In this document: piece after piece, positions 26,844-35,535 of the stretch
Layout of the letters: every line of letters begins with the position of its first letter
How positions within the stretch are numbered: position 1 is the stretch's first letter
DNA from: Desulfonatronum thiodismutans
Lineage (GTDB): Bacteria > Desulfobacterota > Desulfovibrionia > Desulfovibrionales > Desulfonatronaceae
Direction: 5' to 3'
DNA: 64,000 bases
Assembly (NCBI RefSeq): GCF_000717475.1
Contig: NZ_JPIK01000013.1
Location: 310,001 to 374,000 of the forward strand
Program-made: the position numbers and the translations under genes
The notes under the pieces: generated by a model
The model's database searches: none
What the model was told of the DNA's origin: nothing
Seen by the model: only the letters and a program-made list of their open reading frames with translations

Positions 26844-27407
26844 ATGCGAGGACTTGCGGGAAGTTTTTTTGTTCTGGTCTGGTTGTCGCTGGCTTTGGTC
26901 GTCGGCCAGGCCTCCGCCATGGGGCCTCTGGGGGTTGGAGAGCGACACCCGGAAATTTTGGCCTTTGCGTTTCCCACTCCGGAGGTTCCGGCTCATCGAG
27001 CTTATCTGAGCCTCGGAGAAGGTAAGGGCAGCGTGGCTTTGGCGGACATGGACAAGGACTTCTTTCTGATCGAGATCGTCGGCGTTTACTGTCCCGTCTG
27101 CCATAATCAGGCTCCGGACATGCTGCGCCTGTATCAACGTATCCAGCGTGACGCGGACCTTGCGGGCAAGGTGGCCATGGTCGCCGTGGCCGCGGGGGCC
27201 ACCCCGATGGAAATCGAGCATCTCCACCGGACATGGCGTTTTCCCTTCCCTATTCTTCAGGATGGGGATTACGCCCTGCACAAAATGATCGGTGAACCGG
27301 ACACTCCGTATACCTTGCTCGTGGATCGGGACGGCTCCATTCTTTTCGCTCACTTGGGCCGCACGGATATCGACAATCTCTTCAACAGGCTCAAACAGTT
27401 GCCCTGA
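26844..27407 (+). CDS. Secreted thioredoxin-like (TlpA/AhpC-type) protein
   Basis: 187 aa with a cleavable signal peptide (about 1-26, GQASA), then a thioredoxin fold. The redox site is CPVC in VGVYCPVCHNQAPDM, preceded by a strand FFLIEIVG and followed by the cis-Pro region DTPYTLLVDRDG. It probably reduces or oxidises thiols in the periplasm. It lies 36 nt after the receiver-STAS gene and is followed by the GAF/rhodanese and MauE-type genes, which suggests a shared thiol pathway. Confidence 0.85.
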   Translation: MRGLAGSFFVLVWLSLALVVGQASAMGPLGVGERHPEILAFAFPTPEVPAHRAYLSLGEGKGSVALADMDKDFFLIEIVGVYCPVCHNQAPDMLRLYQRIQRDADLAGKVAMVAVAAGATPMEIEHLHRTWRFPFPILQDGDYALHKMIGEPDTPYTLLVDRDGSILFAHLGRTDIDNLFNRLKQLP

Positions 27408-27478
27408 TCTCATTTTCCTGCTTGCAGCCCATCGGCCTCCCCAGCGCTTGATGCCGGGGATACGGTCGAGGATACCAC

Positions 27479-29263
27479 ATGGATCAGCGTCGGGCTCCGA
27501 ATCTCTCAGTTGGACCGCCTTTACAGGCCTCTATAGAGGCCTCAGCCGAGGTCTCCCGTGACTCTTTTGGAGAGTCTTTCGGAAACCGTCGCGCCTTTCA
27601 ATTGGACGCCCTGTTCGAGACGGTCAGTGAACTGAGTCGATTGACCGACCCGGTGGAGGTCATGGAGGCCTTCGTCCTGATGAGCATGGGGGCCCTGGGA
27701 ACAGCCCAGGGATTGCTCGTTGCCCAGGATCGCCGTTCAGGCCGGCAGCATCTCGTCTTGCGCGGCCTACCCGAGTCCGACAAGGAGCGGCTGCCCGAGG
27801 CGGTTCAGTCCGTGTCCGCCAAAGTCCGAGACGAGGGCGGGATGCTTTCCCGGCAGGTGCTGGTCGTGGTGATCAACGAGTCTCCCGAAAAGCCCGGCCT
27901 GCCCGAGCCGTTGCGCGTCGTGGTGGAGTGGTATCTGGACGAGCATCGTTTCGGGGTCCTGGGCTATGGTTCCAAGGTCAACGGCTCGGCGTACGACCAC
28001 CAGGATGAAGATTTCGTGCTGCAACTGGTCACGGCATTCATGGACGCCCTGGCCTCCGCAAGCGTGAATGAGACCATTCGCGGCCTGAATGAGAAATTGC
28101 AAGCGAGAAACACCGAGCTTCAGCGCGCGCTGCTGGATTCCCAGGATATTCAAGCCCGGCTGGACCGCCGTTACTTTCACTTCAAGTCCATCTGCGACAC
28201 CACTCGGGAACTCAGCGGGAACCTGCACGCCAAGACCCTTCTTTCCTCGTTTCTTCTGTCGGTCATGGGCACGTTCAGCGCCCAACGTGGGTTTATCGTG
28301 CTGTGGGATCGACGGGAGGACCGTCTCGAGATCGCGACTCGTGGGTTCAGCGACGGTGCCGCTCCCTCCTTCGACGCTCAGCGCTTGGACGCCGTCTTCC
28401 GTTCCCTGCTGCATCCCCCTTTTGTTCCGGCTCAGGGAGAAAAGCACTATCAGGTCCTGACCTACGACGAACTTCAGTCCCTGGAATTGGCCGAAACGCC
28501 CCAAGTCGGCGCCGCCTTTCTGGTGGACGAAAATTGGTATGGGCTCGCGGGAATCGGTAACTGTCTTGCCCGATCCGAGGACGACCAGGCGGAGCGGGAA
28601 CTTTTGCCCGCCCTGCTCCAGGGTTTTCTGGTCAGCCTGGACAATGCTCTGGCTTTTGAAACCATCGAAAATTTGAACAGCGACCTGCTGCGCAAAAACG
28701 CTGAGCTACAGCAAACCCTCGACGAACTGCGACAAAGCCGCCAGACCATCAGCCTGCTGGAGGCAGCCGCCAATCGCTTCAGTTCCCTGCTGCGCACCGA
28801 AACTTTGCGCATCAAACAGGTGAACCTTTTCGACTGCCTGGCCTTGGCCTTGGTCAGTCTGGTTCTGGCGTTGGTCTTCAACGCCTCCAGCCCCGGCGGG
28901 ATTTCGTTGTTGCCGGAAACCTGGGCTCAGCCTCGGCCCGATTATATCGACGTGGCCTGGGCCCGGCTCAAGCATGAGTCGCAGGGCGCGTTGTTTTTAG
29001 ACGCCCGGCCAACGGAGTTTTTCAACCAGTCGCATATCGCCGGCGCGGAAAATCTGCCCTTGAACCTGTTCGACTTCGTCTATTCCATGCGTTTCGCCAT
29101 GTTGGACCCGGAAAAGGACGTCATCGTCTACGGCCGCAACATCAGCAGAAGATATGACGAGCAGGTGGCGGCCAAGCTCAAGGAGCGCGGCATGGTCAAT
29201 GTCCGGGTCATGGAGGGAGGTCTGCGGCAATGGCAACGCAACGGGCTTCCGGTGGAGCCATGA
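27479..29263 (+). CDS. GAF-GAF transmembrane protein with C-terminal rhodanese-like domain
   Basis: 594 aa with an unusual order. Two GAF-like domains (about 45-195 and 240-400) are each followed by a predicted coiled coil (RGLNEKLQARNTELQRAL; ENLNSDLLRKNAELQQTL). One membrane helix follows (about 455-475, LALALVSLVLALVF), then a rhodanese fold (about 485-590: FLDARPTEFFNQSHIAGAENLP). The rhodanese loop reads VYGRNISRRYDE, with Gly where the catalytic Cys normally sits, so sulfurtransferase activity is unlikely. With the GAF domains inside, the rhodanese would be periplasmic. Its stop overlaps the next start (ATGA). Confidence 0.8.
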   Translation: MDQRRAPNLSVGPPLQASIEASAEVSRDSFGESFGNRRAFQLDALFETVSELSRLTDPVEVMEAFVLMSMGALGTAQGLLVAQDRRSGRQHLVLRGLPESDKERLPEAVQSVSAKVRDEGGMLSRQVLVVVINESPEKPGLPEPLRVVVEWYLDEHRFGVLGYGSKVNGSAYDHQDEDFVLQLVTAFMDALASASVNETIRGLNEKLQARNTELQRALLDSQDIQARLDRRYFHFKSICDTTRELSGNLHAKTLLSSFLLSVMGTFSAQRGFIVLWDRREDRLEIATRGFSDGAAPSFDAQRLDAVFRSLLHPPFVPAQGEKHYQVLTYDELQSLELAETPQVGAAFLVDENWYGLAGIGNCLARSEDDQAERELLPALLQGFLVSLDNALAFETIENLNSDLLRKNAELQQTLDELRQSRQTISLLEAAANRFSSLLRTETLRIKQVNLFDCLALALVSLVLALVFNASSPGGISLLPETWAQPRPDYIDVAWARLKHESQGALFLDARPTEFFNQSHIAGAENLPLNLFDFVYSMRFAMLDPEKDVIVYGRNISRRYDEQVAAKLKERGMVNVRVMEGGLRQWQRNGLPVEP

Positions 29264-29739
29264 CGAAAAATCCGCTGGTCAGACTGCTGACCCATGAGTA
29301 CGTGGCCCTGGCGCTGCGATTGTACATTGGCGGGCTGTTTATCTACGCGAGCATGTACAAGATCAGCTATACCGCTGAATTTGCCGAGACCATCGCCAGC
29401 TACCAGTTAGTTCCCTACTGGGCGGTGAATGTCCTGTCCGTGTTCATGCCTTGGTTCGAGTTGGTTTGCGGCGTTTTGTTGATTATCGGCTTCCGGGCCA
29501 AGTCCGCGGTGGTGCTCATCGGCGGGATGCTGGTGATGTTCACCATTGCCGTGGTGATCAACCTGTTTCGCGACTCGCCTATCCCCTGTGGCTGCTTCAG
29601 CAGCGTTGAAGACCCGATATCCTGGTGGACGGTTGTTCGCGACTTGATCTGGGTGGGCATGACGGTCCACATCTATTACTTCGACAAGATTTTGCACCTG
29701 GAGAACCATTTCACCTCCAGGATCGAGAAAATTGCCTGA
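29260..29739 (+). CDS. MauE/DoxX-type redox-associated membrane protein
   Basis: 159-aa protein with four membrane helices (about 16-36, 58-76, 82-102, 125-145). The conserved PCGCF cysteine pair lies between helices 3 and 4, as in MauE-like proteins linked to disulfide handling. Its ATG overlaps the TGA of the rhodanese gene, so translation is coupled. With the secreted CPVC protein two genes upstream it could pass electrons or thiols across the membrane, as DsbD/CcdA-type systems do; this is inference. DoxX family is the alternative label. Confidence 0.78.
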   Translation: MTKNPLVRLLTHEYVALALRLYIGGLFIYASMYKISYTAEFAETIASYQLVPYWAVNVLSVFMPWFELVCGVLLIIGFRAKSAVVLIGGMLVMFTIAVVINLFRDSPIPCGCFSSVEDPISWWTVVRDLIWVGMTVHIYYFDKILHLENHFTSRIEKIA

Positions 29740-29785
29740 TTCTATTCCTCTGTCTTCTGATCCCTGACTCATGGCGAGGTTTCTG

Positions 29786-30103
29786 ATGCGCAGGTTTTTA
29801 TTGCTCGGCCTATTGGGCTGGGCCTTTGTGTTGGCCACTGCCTGCTCCGATCCTTCCCACTTGGTGGGCAAGTACCAAAGTCCACCTGAGGAGGAGCATT
29901 TTGTGTTGCTGGACTTGCAACCCAATGGTCAGGGGACCTGGGAGACGGATTTCGACGTGGTTTCGTTTCGCTGGAAGCAGCGAGGGCAGGAGATCTGGCT
30001 GCATACCCGGACTGGAGGCGTGATCACCGGGGATATCGTGGAGACGACCCGACTGAAGGTGGATCTTCCCGGAGTCGGGGTGATCGTGCTGGAAAGGCAA
30101 TAA
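29786..30103 (+). CDS. Small lipoprotein of unknown function
   Basis: 105 aa from the ATG at 29786, which has GCGAGG 6 nt upstream. A lipoprotein signal ends with lipobox ATAC near residue 20, and a single small beta-rich domain follows (LVGKYQSPPEEEHFVLLDLQ, GTWETDFDVVSFRWKQRG). This resembles short NlpE/lipocalin-like or META-type folds, but I cannot assign a family. It is the last gene of the plus-strand cluster and converges with fdhB at a shared terminator. Confidence 0.7.
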   Translation: MRRFLLLGLLGWAFVLATACSDPSHLVGKYQSPPEEEHFVLLDLQPNGQGTWETDFDVVSFRWKQRGQEIWLHTRTGGVITGDIVETTRLKVDLPGVGVIVLERQ

Positions 30104-30133
30104 AAAACGACCGGGGCCCACAGGGCCCCGGTC
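30102..30133 (-). terminator. Intrinsic terminator of fdhA-fdhB
   Basis: A perfect 11-bp stem GACCGGGGCCC with GGGCCCCGGTC (30109-30133) is followed by six T on the minus strand, 28 nt after the fdhB stop. The hairpin also lies just past the convergent lipoprotein stop, but it has no T-tract in that direction. Confidence 0.9.
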
Positions 30134-30161
30134 AAGACGAAGGAGGGTGAGAGAAAAGAGA

Positions 30162-30887
30162 CTATCCGAAAATCCGCTTGGCTGGCGAGGTCACCTTGGC
30201 CAGGGCGGCTTTACGGCTGTACTTGGGAATATCCGCGGAAGCCACGGCATACCGGAAGTATTCCCGGGGATTGTCCTCGGTCAGGAAGATCACCCGGACA
30301 TCATTGGGATCGGTCAGCGCGGCGTTGGGCTTATACTTCTTGACTTCCTCCAACCGTTTTTTTGCGATTTCCAGGATTTCATCCGAGTCCCCGAACTGCA
30401 TGGTTCCCGTGGGACAGCTCAGCACACAGGCCGGGAGCAAGCCGTTCTGAACCCGGTCAATACACATGTCGCACTTGGTTTGAATCTTGGTTTCCTCGTT
30501 CCAGCGAGGGATGTCGTAGGGACACGATTCCCTGATCTGCTGTCCATCCAGGTTCTTGGTCCGTTCCGTGAACAGGATTGCCCCAGTCTCCTCGTCATGG
30601 AGAATGGCTTGGTCGTCGTCATAGTCGCCGACCATTTTGCAGGGCGGGTAGACGCAGTGCCGACACTGGTCAGGAAAGAAATACCACTGCTTGAACTTCT
30701 CGCCTTCCATGGCCTCGGTCATCCGCACCAGCTTATAGGTGATGGCTGAGAGGTCCTTGGGATTCTGGAAGGAACCCCAGTTTCGGGTTTCCTCCGCGGG
30801 CAGTTTCTTCCATTGCTTGCAAGCCACCTGGCAGCCTCGGCAGGCCGTGCACTTTGTCAGATCGATAAAAAAGCTTTTACCTTGCAT
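30162..30887 (-). CDS. fdhB: Formate dehydrogenase beta subunit (4Fe-4S)
   Basis: 241-aa electron-transfer subunit that takes electrons from the molybdenum/tungsten subunit. Cys clusters suited to four [4Fe-4S] centres are visible: CTACRGCQVACKQW at the N-terminus, CRHCVYPPCKMV, a CPYDIP Cys, and CDMCIDRV with ACVLSCP. It has no membrane anchor, as expected for a soluble periplasmic FdhAB carried out with the Tat-exported alpha subunit. It starts 13 nt after fdhA. No gamma or cytochrome subunit is present nearby, so a soluble cytochrome c3 is the likely acceptor. Confidence 0.93.
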   Translation of the reverse strand: MQGKSFFIDLTKCTACRGCQVACKQWKKLPAEETRNWGSFQNPKDLSAITYKLVRMTEAMEGEKFKQWYFFPDQCRHCVYPPCKMVGDYDDDQAILHDEETGAILFTERTKNLDGQQIRESCPYDIPRWNEETKIQTKCDMCIDRVQNGLLPACVLSCPTGTMQFGDSDEILEIAKKRLEEVKKYKPNAALTDPNDVRVIFLTEDNPREYFRYAVASADIPKYSRKAALAKVTSPAKRIFG

Positions 30888-30900
30888 ATCGCACTCCTCC

Positions 30901-33900
30901 TTAGGCCTTGCGGATGTTGACCATGAACGTCTTGGTCTCGGGAATGAAGGTGTTCGGGTCGCCTACGGAAGGTGTCAGCAGGTTGGCCGAATCGCCTCCA
31001 TTCTTGGGATGGACCCATCCGTAGTGCCATGTGGTGCCGACCATGTGGATGGTCTGGCCCATGGACTTGATCGGTTGCAGGCGAGGCGTGACAATGGCCA
31101 CGGCTTCGATTTTGCCGCGCATGTTTTCCACGATGACTTTGTCGCCGCTTTCAATGCCTCGCAACTTACCCAACTCGGGATCAATTTCCACGAAGTTCTG
31201 CGGCATGCACTCCGTCAGCCAAGGCGTCCAGCGGGTCATTACCCCGGACTGCCAGTGCTCGGTGACCCGGTAGGTGGTGCCCACGAAGGGGTACCGGGGA
31301 TCGCACACGGCGCGTTTGATGGCCTCGCCCACGAACTCCAGGGCCGTGGGGTTGTGCAGTTGGCTGGAGAAGGGATGTTCCTCAAAGGGGCATTCCATGG
31401 CCTCGAAGTGCTCTGGGAACGGGCCGTCGGCCATGCCCGGACCGAACAGACGACCGTAGCCTTCGGCGGTCATGATGAAGGGGTGCCGCTCGCTGGGAGC
31501 CCATCCGCCGTCCGGTACGTCGCCGACCCACTTGGAGCCGTCCCAGGCGACGACCGCCTTGTTCGGTGCGTACGGCTTGCCCTGCGGATCGCAGGAGGCC
31601 CGGTTGTACACGATGCGGCGGTTCAACGGCCAAGCCCAGGACCAAGCCGGGAAGATGCCGATGTTGGCCTGCATTTCAGTCTGGGTCTTGTCGCGGCGGG
31701 CCATCATGTTCCCGGCCTCGGTGTAGCAGCCGCTGTAGACCCAGTTGCCGCAGGCCGTGGAGCCGTCGGCCTGGAGTGCGGTGAAGTTGGGCACCTGGGT
31801 TCCGGCCTTGTGTGTGGTGTCGCCGATCTTCACGTCTTTGACGAAGTAGCCGTTGAGCAGCTTGGCCACCCGGTGCGGGTCAAAGTCATGGGGGAACTTC
31901 TTGTCCGGATTGACGATGTCTTTGCTGTTGAAGTTCAGGATCGGATCCGGGAACGCGCCGCCTTCCTTTTCATACAGGGCGCGGACCCTGCGCCACAGCT
32001 CCAGGGCCATGTCGCCGTCCGGGATGCAGTCGCCCATGGGCTTGGGACCGGCATAGCGCCACTGGACCCAGCGTCCGGAGTTGGAAATGGAGCCTTCCTT
32101 TTCGCACCAGACCGCCGGAGGCAGGACGAAGACTTCGGTCTTGACCTTGGCCGGGTCCATGTTCGGGCCACGCCAGAAGGATGCGGTTTCATTGTCGAAC
32201 AGGTTGACTACCACCAACCAGTCCAGCTGGGCCAGGGCGTTTCTGGTCTTGTTGGAGTCCGCGCCGCAGGCAGCCGGGTTCTGGCCCCAGGCGAAATAGC
32301 CTTTGAACTTGCCCTGGAGCATGTGGTCGAAGAGCACCAGCCAGGAAGCGTTCTGTCCGGCGTCCAGCTTGGGCATGTAGGTGTAACTTTCGGCCGGATC
32401 CTTGCCCGGGTACATGGCCTTGAGCAGGCTGGCCACGTACTTGGGCCGGTTCTGCCACCAGTTGGCGCTCTTGGGGTCGTTGCTTACCGGCGTCGTGGCC
32501 TTCTGATAGTCATCAAAGGTGGCCATGGCCGCTCGGGGAGTGGGGTTGTAGCCGGGGATGATGTGGAACAGCAGGGCCTGGTCCGTGGACCCCTGGACGT
32601 TGGACTCGCCGCGCAGGGCGTTCACTCCGCCGCCGGCCACGCCCATGTTGCCCAGCAATAGCTGGATCATGGCCATGGTTCGGATGATCTGCGCACCGGT
32701 GGTGTGCTGGGTCCAGCCCATGGCGTACATGATGGTCCCGGACTTGTCCGGAGCGCCTGTGGCCGTATAGGTCTTGTACAGGGCCAGAAGCTGGTCCTTG
32801 GGCGTGCCCGAGGTTTTCTCGATCCGGTCCAGGTCGTACCGTTCGTAATGCTTTTTCATCAACTGGAAGACGCAGTTGGGATCCTTCAGGCTGGGATCCT
32901 TTTTGGGGATACCCTGTTCGTCCATCTGGAAGGACCAAGTGGTCTTGTCGTAGGAGGCCGTCTCGGGTTTGAAGCCGGTGAACAACCCGTCGTCAAAGCC
33001 GAAATCAGGGTTCACCAGGAAGCTGGCGTTGGTGTAATTAAGGACGTAGTCCTTGAAGTACAACTCGTTGTCCAGGATGTACTTGATCATGCCGCCCAGG
33101 ATCGGGATGTCCGTTCCCGAACGCATGGTCACGTACAGGTCGGACTTGGAGGATGTCCTGTTGAAGCGAGGATCCACGTTGACCAGGGTCGCGCCCTTTT
33201 CCTTGGCCTTCATAACCCATTTAAAAGAGATCGGATGGTTTTCCGCCGGGTTGGCGCCCATCATCAAAATGCAATCACTGTTCATCAGGTCGATGTAGTG
33301 ATTGGTCATCACACCGCGTCCGAACGACTCTCCCAGAGCCGCTACAGTGGCGCTGTGTCAGATCCGGGCTTGGTGCTCTATGTACACCAAGCCGAAGCAA
33401 CGCATCAATGATGAAAGATACCAGCACTCTTCGTTATCCAGGGCGGCGGAGCCGGTGTGGGCGATGCCGTCGGTGCGGTTGACCACTTGGCCCTGGGCGT
33501 TCTTGGCGACGAAAGTGGCGTCCCGAGCGTCTTTGACCTTGCGGGCGATTTGATCCAGAGCCCAATCCCAGGTCTTTTCCTCGAATTTGTCGGAGTTGGG
33601 AGCACGGTAGAGAACCTTGGTCATCCTGTCGTCATTTTCGACGAGCTGCCACAGGGAAGCACCCTTGGCGCACAGGGAACCCTCGTTGATGGGATGGTCC
33701 GGGTCGCCCTCGATGTTCACGGCCCGGTCCTTGTTGGGACCGCTCTGGGCCGTGTGCACGATCAGCCCACAGCCCACGGAACAGTAGCAACAGATGGAGG
33801 TTGTTTCCTTGGCCTCCTTCAATTGGAGCAATTGCGCCTTAGCCACGGTGGGCTTGAGGTCGAACCCCAACCCCCCGAACGCCAGCGCAGAGCCGGCCAC

Positions 33901-33939
33901 GGCTGAAAATTTAAGAAAATTCCTGCGGTTAATTTGCAT
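30901..33939 (-). CDS. fdhA: Formate dehydrogenase alpha subunit, selenoprotein
   Basis: Oxidises formate (or reduces CO2) at a bis-MGD Mo/W site. An in-frame TGA at 33358-33360 reads HQARI-U-HSATVAALGESFGRG, the selenocysteine site of FdnG-type enzymes, so two open frames are one 1012-residue gene. The Tat signal RRNFLKFSA is followed by an N-terminal [4Fe-4S] motif CCYCSVGC; the molybdopterin domains follow (NVDPRFNRTSS, MYAMGWTQHTTG). A hairpin right after the TGA fits a bacterial SECIS. fdhB follows. It needs SelB, SelC and Sec machinery, which is not in the window. Confidence 0.95.
33323..33343 (-). promoter_or_regulatory. Bacterial SECIS hairpin of fdhA
   Basis: On the transcript, 14 nt after the UGA, AGCGGCUCU pairs with AGAGUCGUU around GGG: nine pairs, including three G-U. 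The spacing and the G-rich apical loop suit SelB recognition of a bSECIS. The hairpin is also coding (AALGESF). Confidence 0.75.
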
Positions 33940-33975
33940 ACGGCCTCCTTAGCCTAAAGTCGGTTGATGAAAAAA

Positions 33976-34200
33976 TCACTGACCGCGGATCTCACGAGCC
34001 TGCATAACCAACAGATCGTATCCAGAGGCACGGGGGATGTCCGTCTCGCGCTCGCTTCCCAAACGGCAACCAGCCAGAGTGCTTCGGAACGCCAAGAGCA
34101 TGGCTTTCCGGAGTCGGTCCAGGACTTGGGCCGCGAACGGCCTGATCCGGAATCCGAGCCCGGCGAAGGGAAGACTCGCAAAAGAAGCGAGTTGGGACAT
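33976..34200 (-). CDS. Small hypothetical protein upstream of fdhA
   Basis: A possible 74-aa gene starting at the ATG at 34200, with GGAG 6 nt upstream (MSQLASFASLPFAGLG). It is Arg-rich (FRIRPFAAQVLDRLRKAM) with no signal peptide or known motif. It lies 36 nt before the fdhA start on the same strand, so it could be the first gene of the fdh transcript. The reading frame is convincing but short; I do not recognise the family. The rest of the 33940-34285 gap shows nothing else. Confidence 0.42.
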   Translation of the reverse strand: MSQLASFASLPFAGLGFRIRPFAAQVLDRLRKAMLLAFRSTLAGCRLGSERETDIPRASGYDLLVMQAREIRGQ

Positions 34201-34285
34201 GACGATCTCCATGAGACTTTTTCTAGATTCGATCCGTTAGCCACCTCATGGAAGAAATCGCAAAAGCGGTCAATAAAAAAGCTGA

Positions 34286-35143
34286 TTACCCAAATTTTGG
34301 CACAAATCGGCAGAGTAGGTCGGCGGTCTCGGAGAAGATGCAGGCGTCGCGATGGTTGTAGCGAAACTCCAGTTCCTTGACGTACAGGGGAAATTTTTCC
34401 GGAGAAAGGCCGCGGTAGCGGCGGATCTTGTCCAGGAGATAGGTGAGGAAGTCGGGGGAAGATCCGGAGGAGGGCGTTTGCGAGGGGAGGGTGAATTCCA
34501 TGAAACGGGGTGGAGGGGCGGTAGTACAGAATAGCAGGGTATGGTAGCGTTGATAGGGGGCGCTGTAGTAGGTTTTGCCCCAGTGGCCAAGTTCCAGGCC
34601 AAAGCTCTGGTGAAAATGGAATACCGTTTCAGGCCGCAGGCCGGGAACGAGGTCGACGAAGGCTACTCCGGAGTGCTCGATGACGCCGAAAACCGGCGTG
34701 GCCAGTTTGGAGGACGGAACCACGTTCAGGACCCGGCCGGAGGTTTTCAGCTCGATGCTACGCTCCGCCCCGAAAAAGTCCCTGGCGTCGATGGCGTTGG
34801 CGGCGATGGCGCAGCGGATGGTGGTCACGGCCTTGTAGACCGTGTTGTAGGCCAGATCCACCTCCTTGCTCATGGCCAGAACCGTCAGGTCCATTTCGAA
34901 CAGCTTGATGGTCCGCAGCCAGTTCCGGCAGCTGAGGTCGCAATTGTTGATCCAGCGTCCGCTGAAATCGTGGTAGGTGTAGGAACACTGGGCGCATCGC
35001 CGCCGACCATCGGTCAGGGGGTAGTTTTTGCGTTGTCGGCAGCGCGGGCAGAACCGCTGGTGGTTTTTCCAGCAATATTTCAACAGATAGCGGCGGGCCG
35101 CTGATTCGCTTTTTATGTAGTGTTCATAGTCGATTAGGCGCAT
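34286..35143 (-). CDS. IS1595/ISXO2-type transposase-derived protein, catalytic residues degenerate
   Basis: 285 aa with the zinc-ribbon N-terminus of IS1595-family transposases (FCPRCRQRKNYPL, RRCAQCSYTYHDFSG), a middle helical part, and the family C-terminal motif KELEFRYNHRD. The acidic catalytic positions look lost. The first region, normally DE(S/T)YFG, reads SIELKTSGRVL; the second, normally TDG, reads TYYSAPYQRYH. I saw no terminal inverted repeats or target duplication around it. It may be a decayed element or a domesticated DNA-binding protein. It is complete, without frameshifts. Confidence 0.72.
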   Translation of the reverse strand: MRLIDYEHYIKSESAARRYLLKYCWKNHQRFCPRCRQRKNYPLTDGRRRCAQCSYTYHDFSGRWINNCDLSCRNWLRTIKLFEMDLTVLAMSKEVDLAYNTVYKAVTTIRCAIAANAIDARDFFGAERSIELKTSGRVLNVVPSSKLATPVFGVIEHSGVAFVDLVPGLRPETVFHFHQSFGLELGHWGKTYYSAPYQRYHTLLFCTTAPPPRFMEFTLPSQTPSSGSSPDFLTYLLDKIRRYRGLSPEKFPLYVKELEFRYNHRDACIFSETADLLCRFVPKFG

Positions 35144-35535
35144 GAGATGGTGATATTCGAGGGTCCGGAGTCAAAGCAAGATGATATCTGAAGGCGATTG
35201 TGCTTCTACCGTTTTTTTTTTCTTTGGGCCATACCTCGTTTGTCCGAAAATCAACCTCAGACAGCAAGTTCGGATGCGGTTTTGGAAAACGGATTCAGAG
35301 CACATCCGGAGCGGCTGCAGCGAGTGCTTCGGGGAGGCGCTTGGTGGATGGTCAAGAAAACCAGTTGATTGGGGAGTTGTGTCGTTCCATCGGAAGCTAA
35401 GGGTGGCTCCCCATCCTTGCCATTTATTTAACACTTTGGCAGAACCATAAACACATGGCATTGAAGAAGCGGCGATTGTCGCCGATTTTCGTTTAAGGTT
35501 ATTGCTCTTCACCCAATCCGCGGGAGGATATGACG
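35144..35535. other. Gene-free stretch between the transposase-like gene and uspA
   Basis: About 390 nt with lower GC than its surroundings and a T-run near 35211-35221. The longest open frame (35171-35512, minus) has no start signal or protein-like composition. It should contain the uspA promoter; none could be assigned confidently. No inverted repeats matching the downstream side of the transposase-like gene were found. Confidence 0.4.

Noticed and set aside
30901..33939. fdhA as two genes or a frameshifted pseudogene
   Set aside because: The break is a single in-frame TGA at the known Sec position, with flanking residues and a hairpin that fit selenocysteine insertion.
35171..35512. 113-codon minus-strand frame upstream of uspA
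   Set aside because: Reads through a T/A-run giving poly-Lys, has no start signal, and looks like noncoding sequence.
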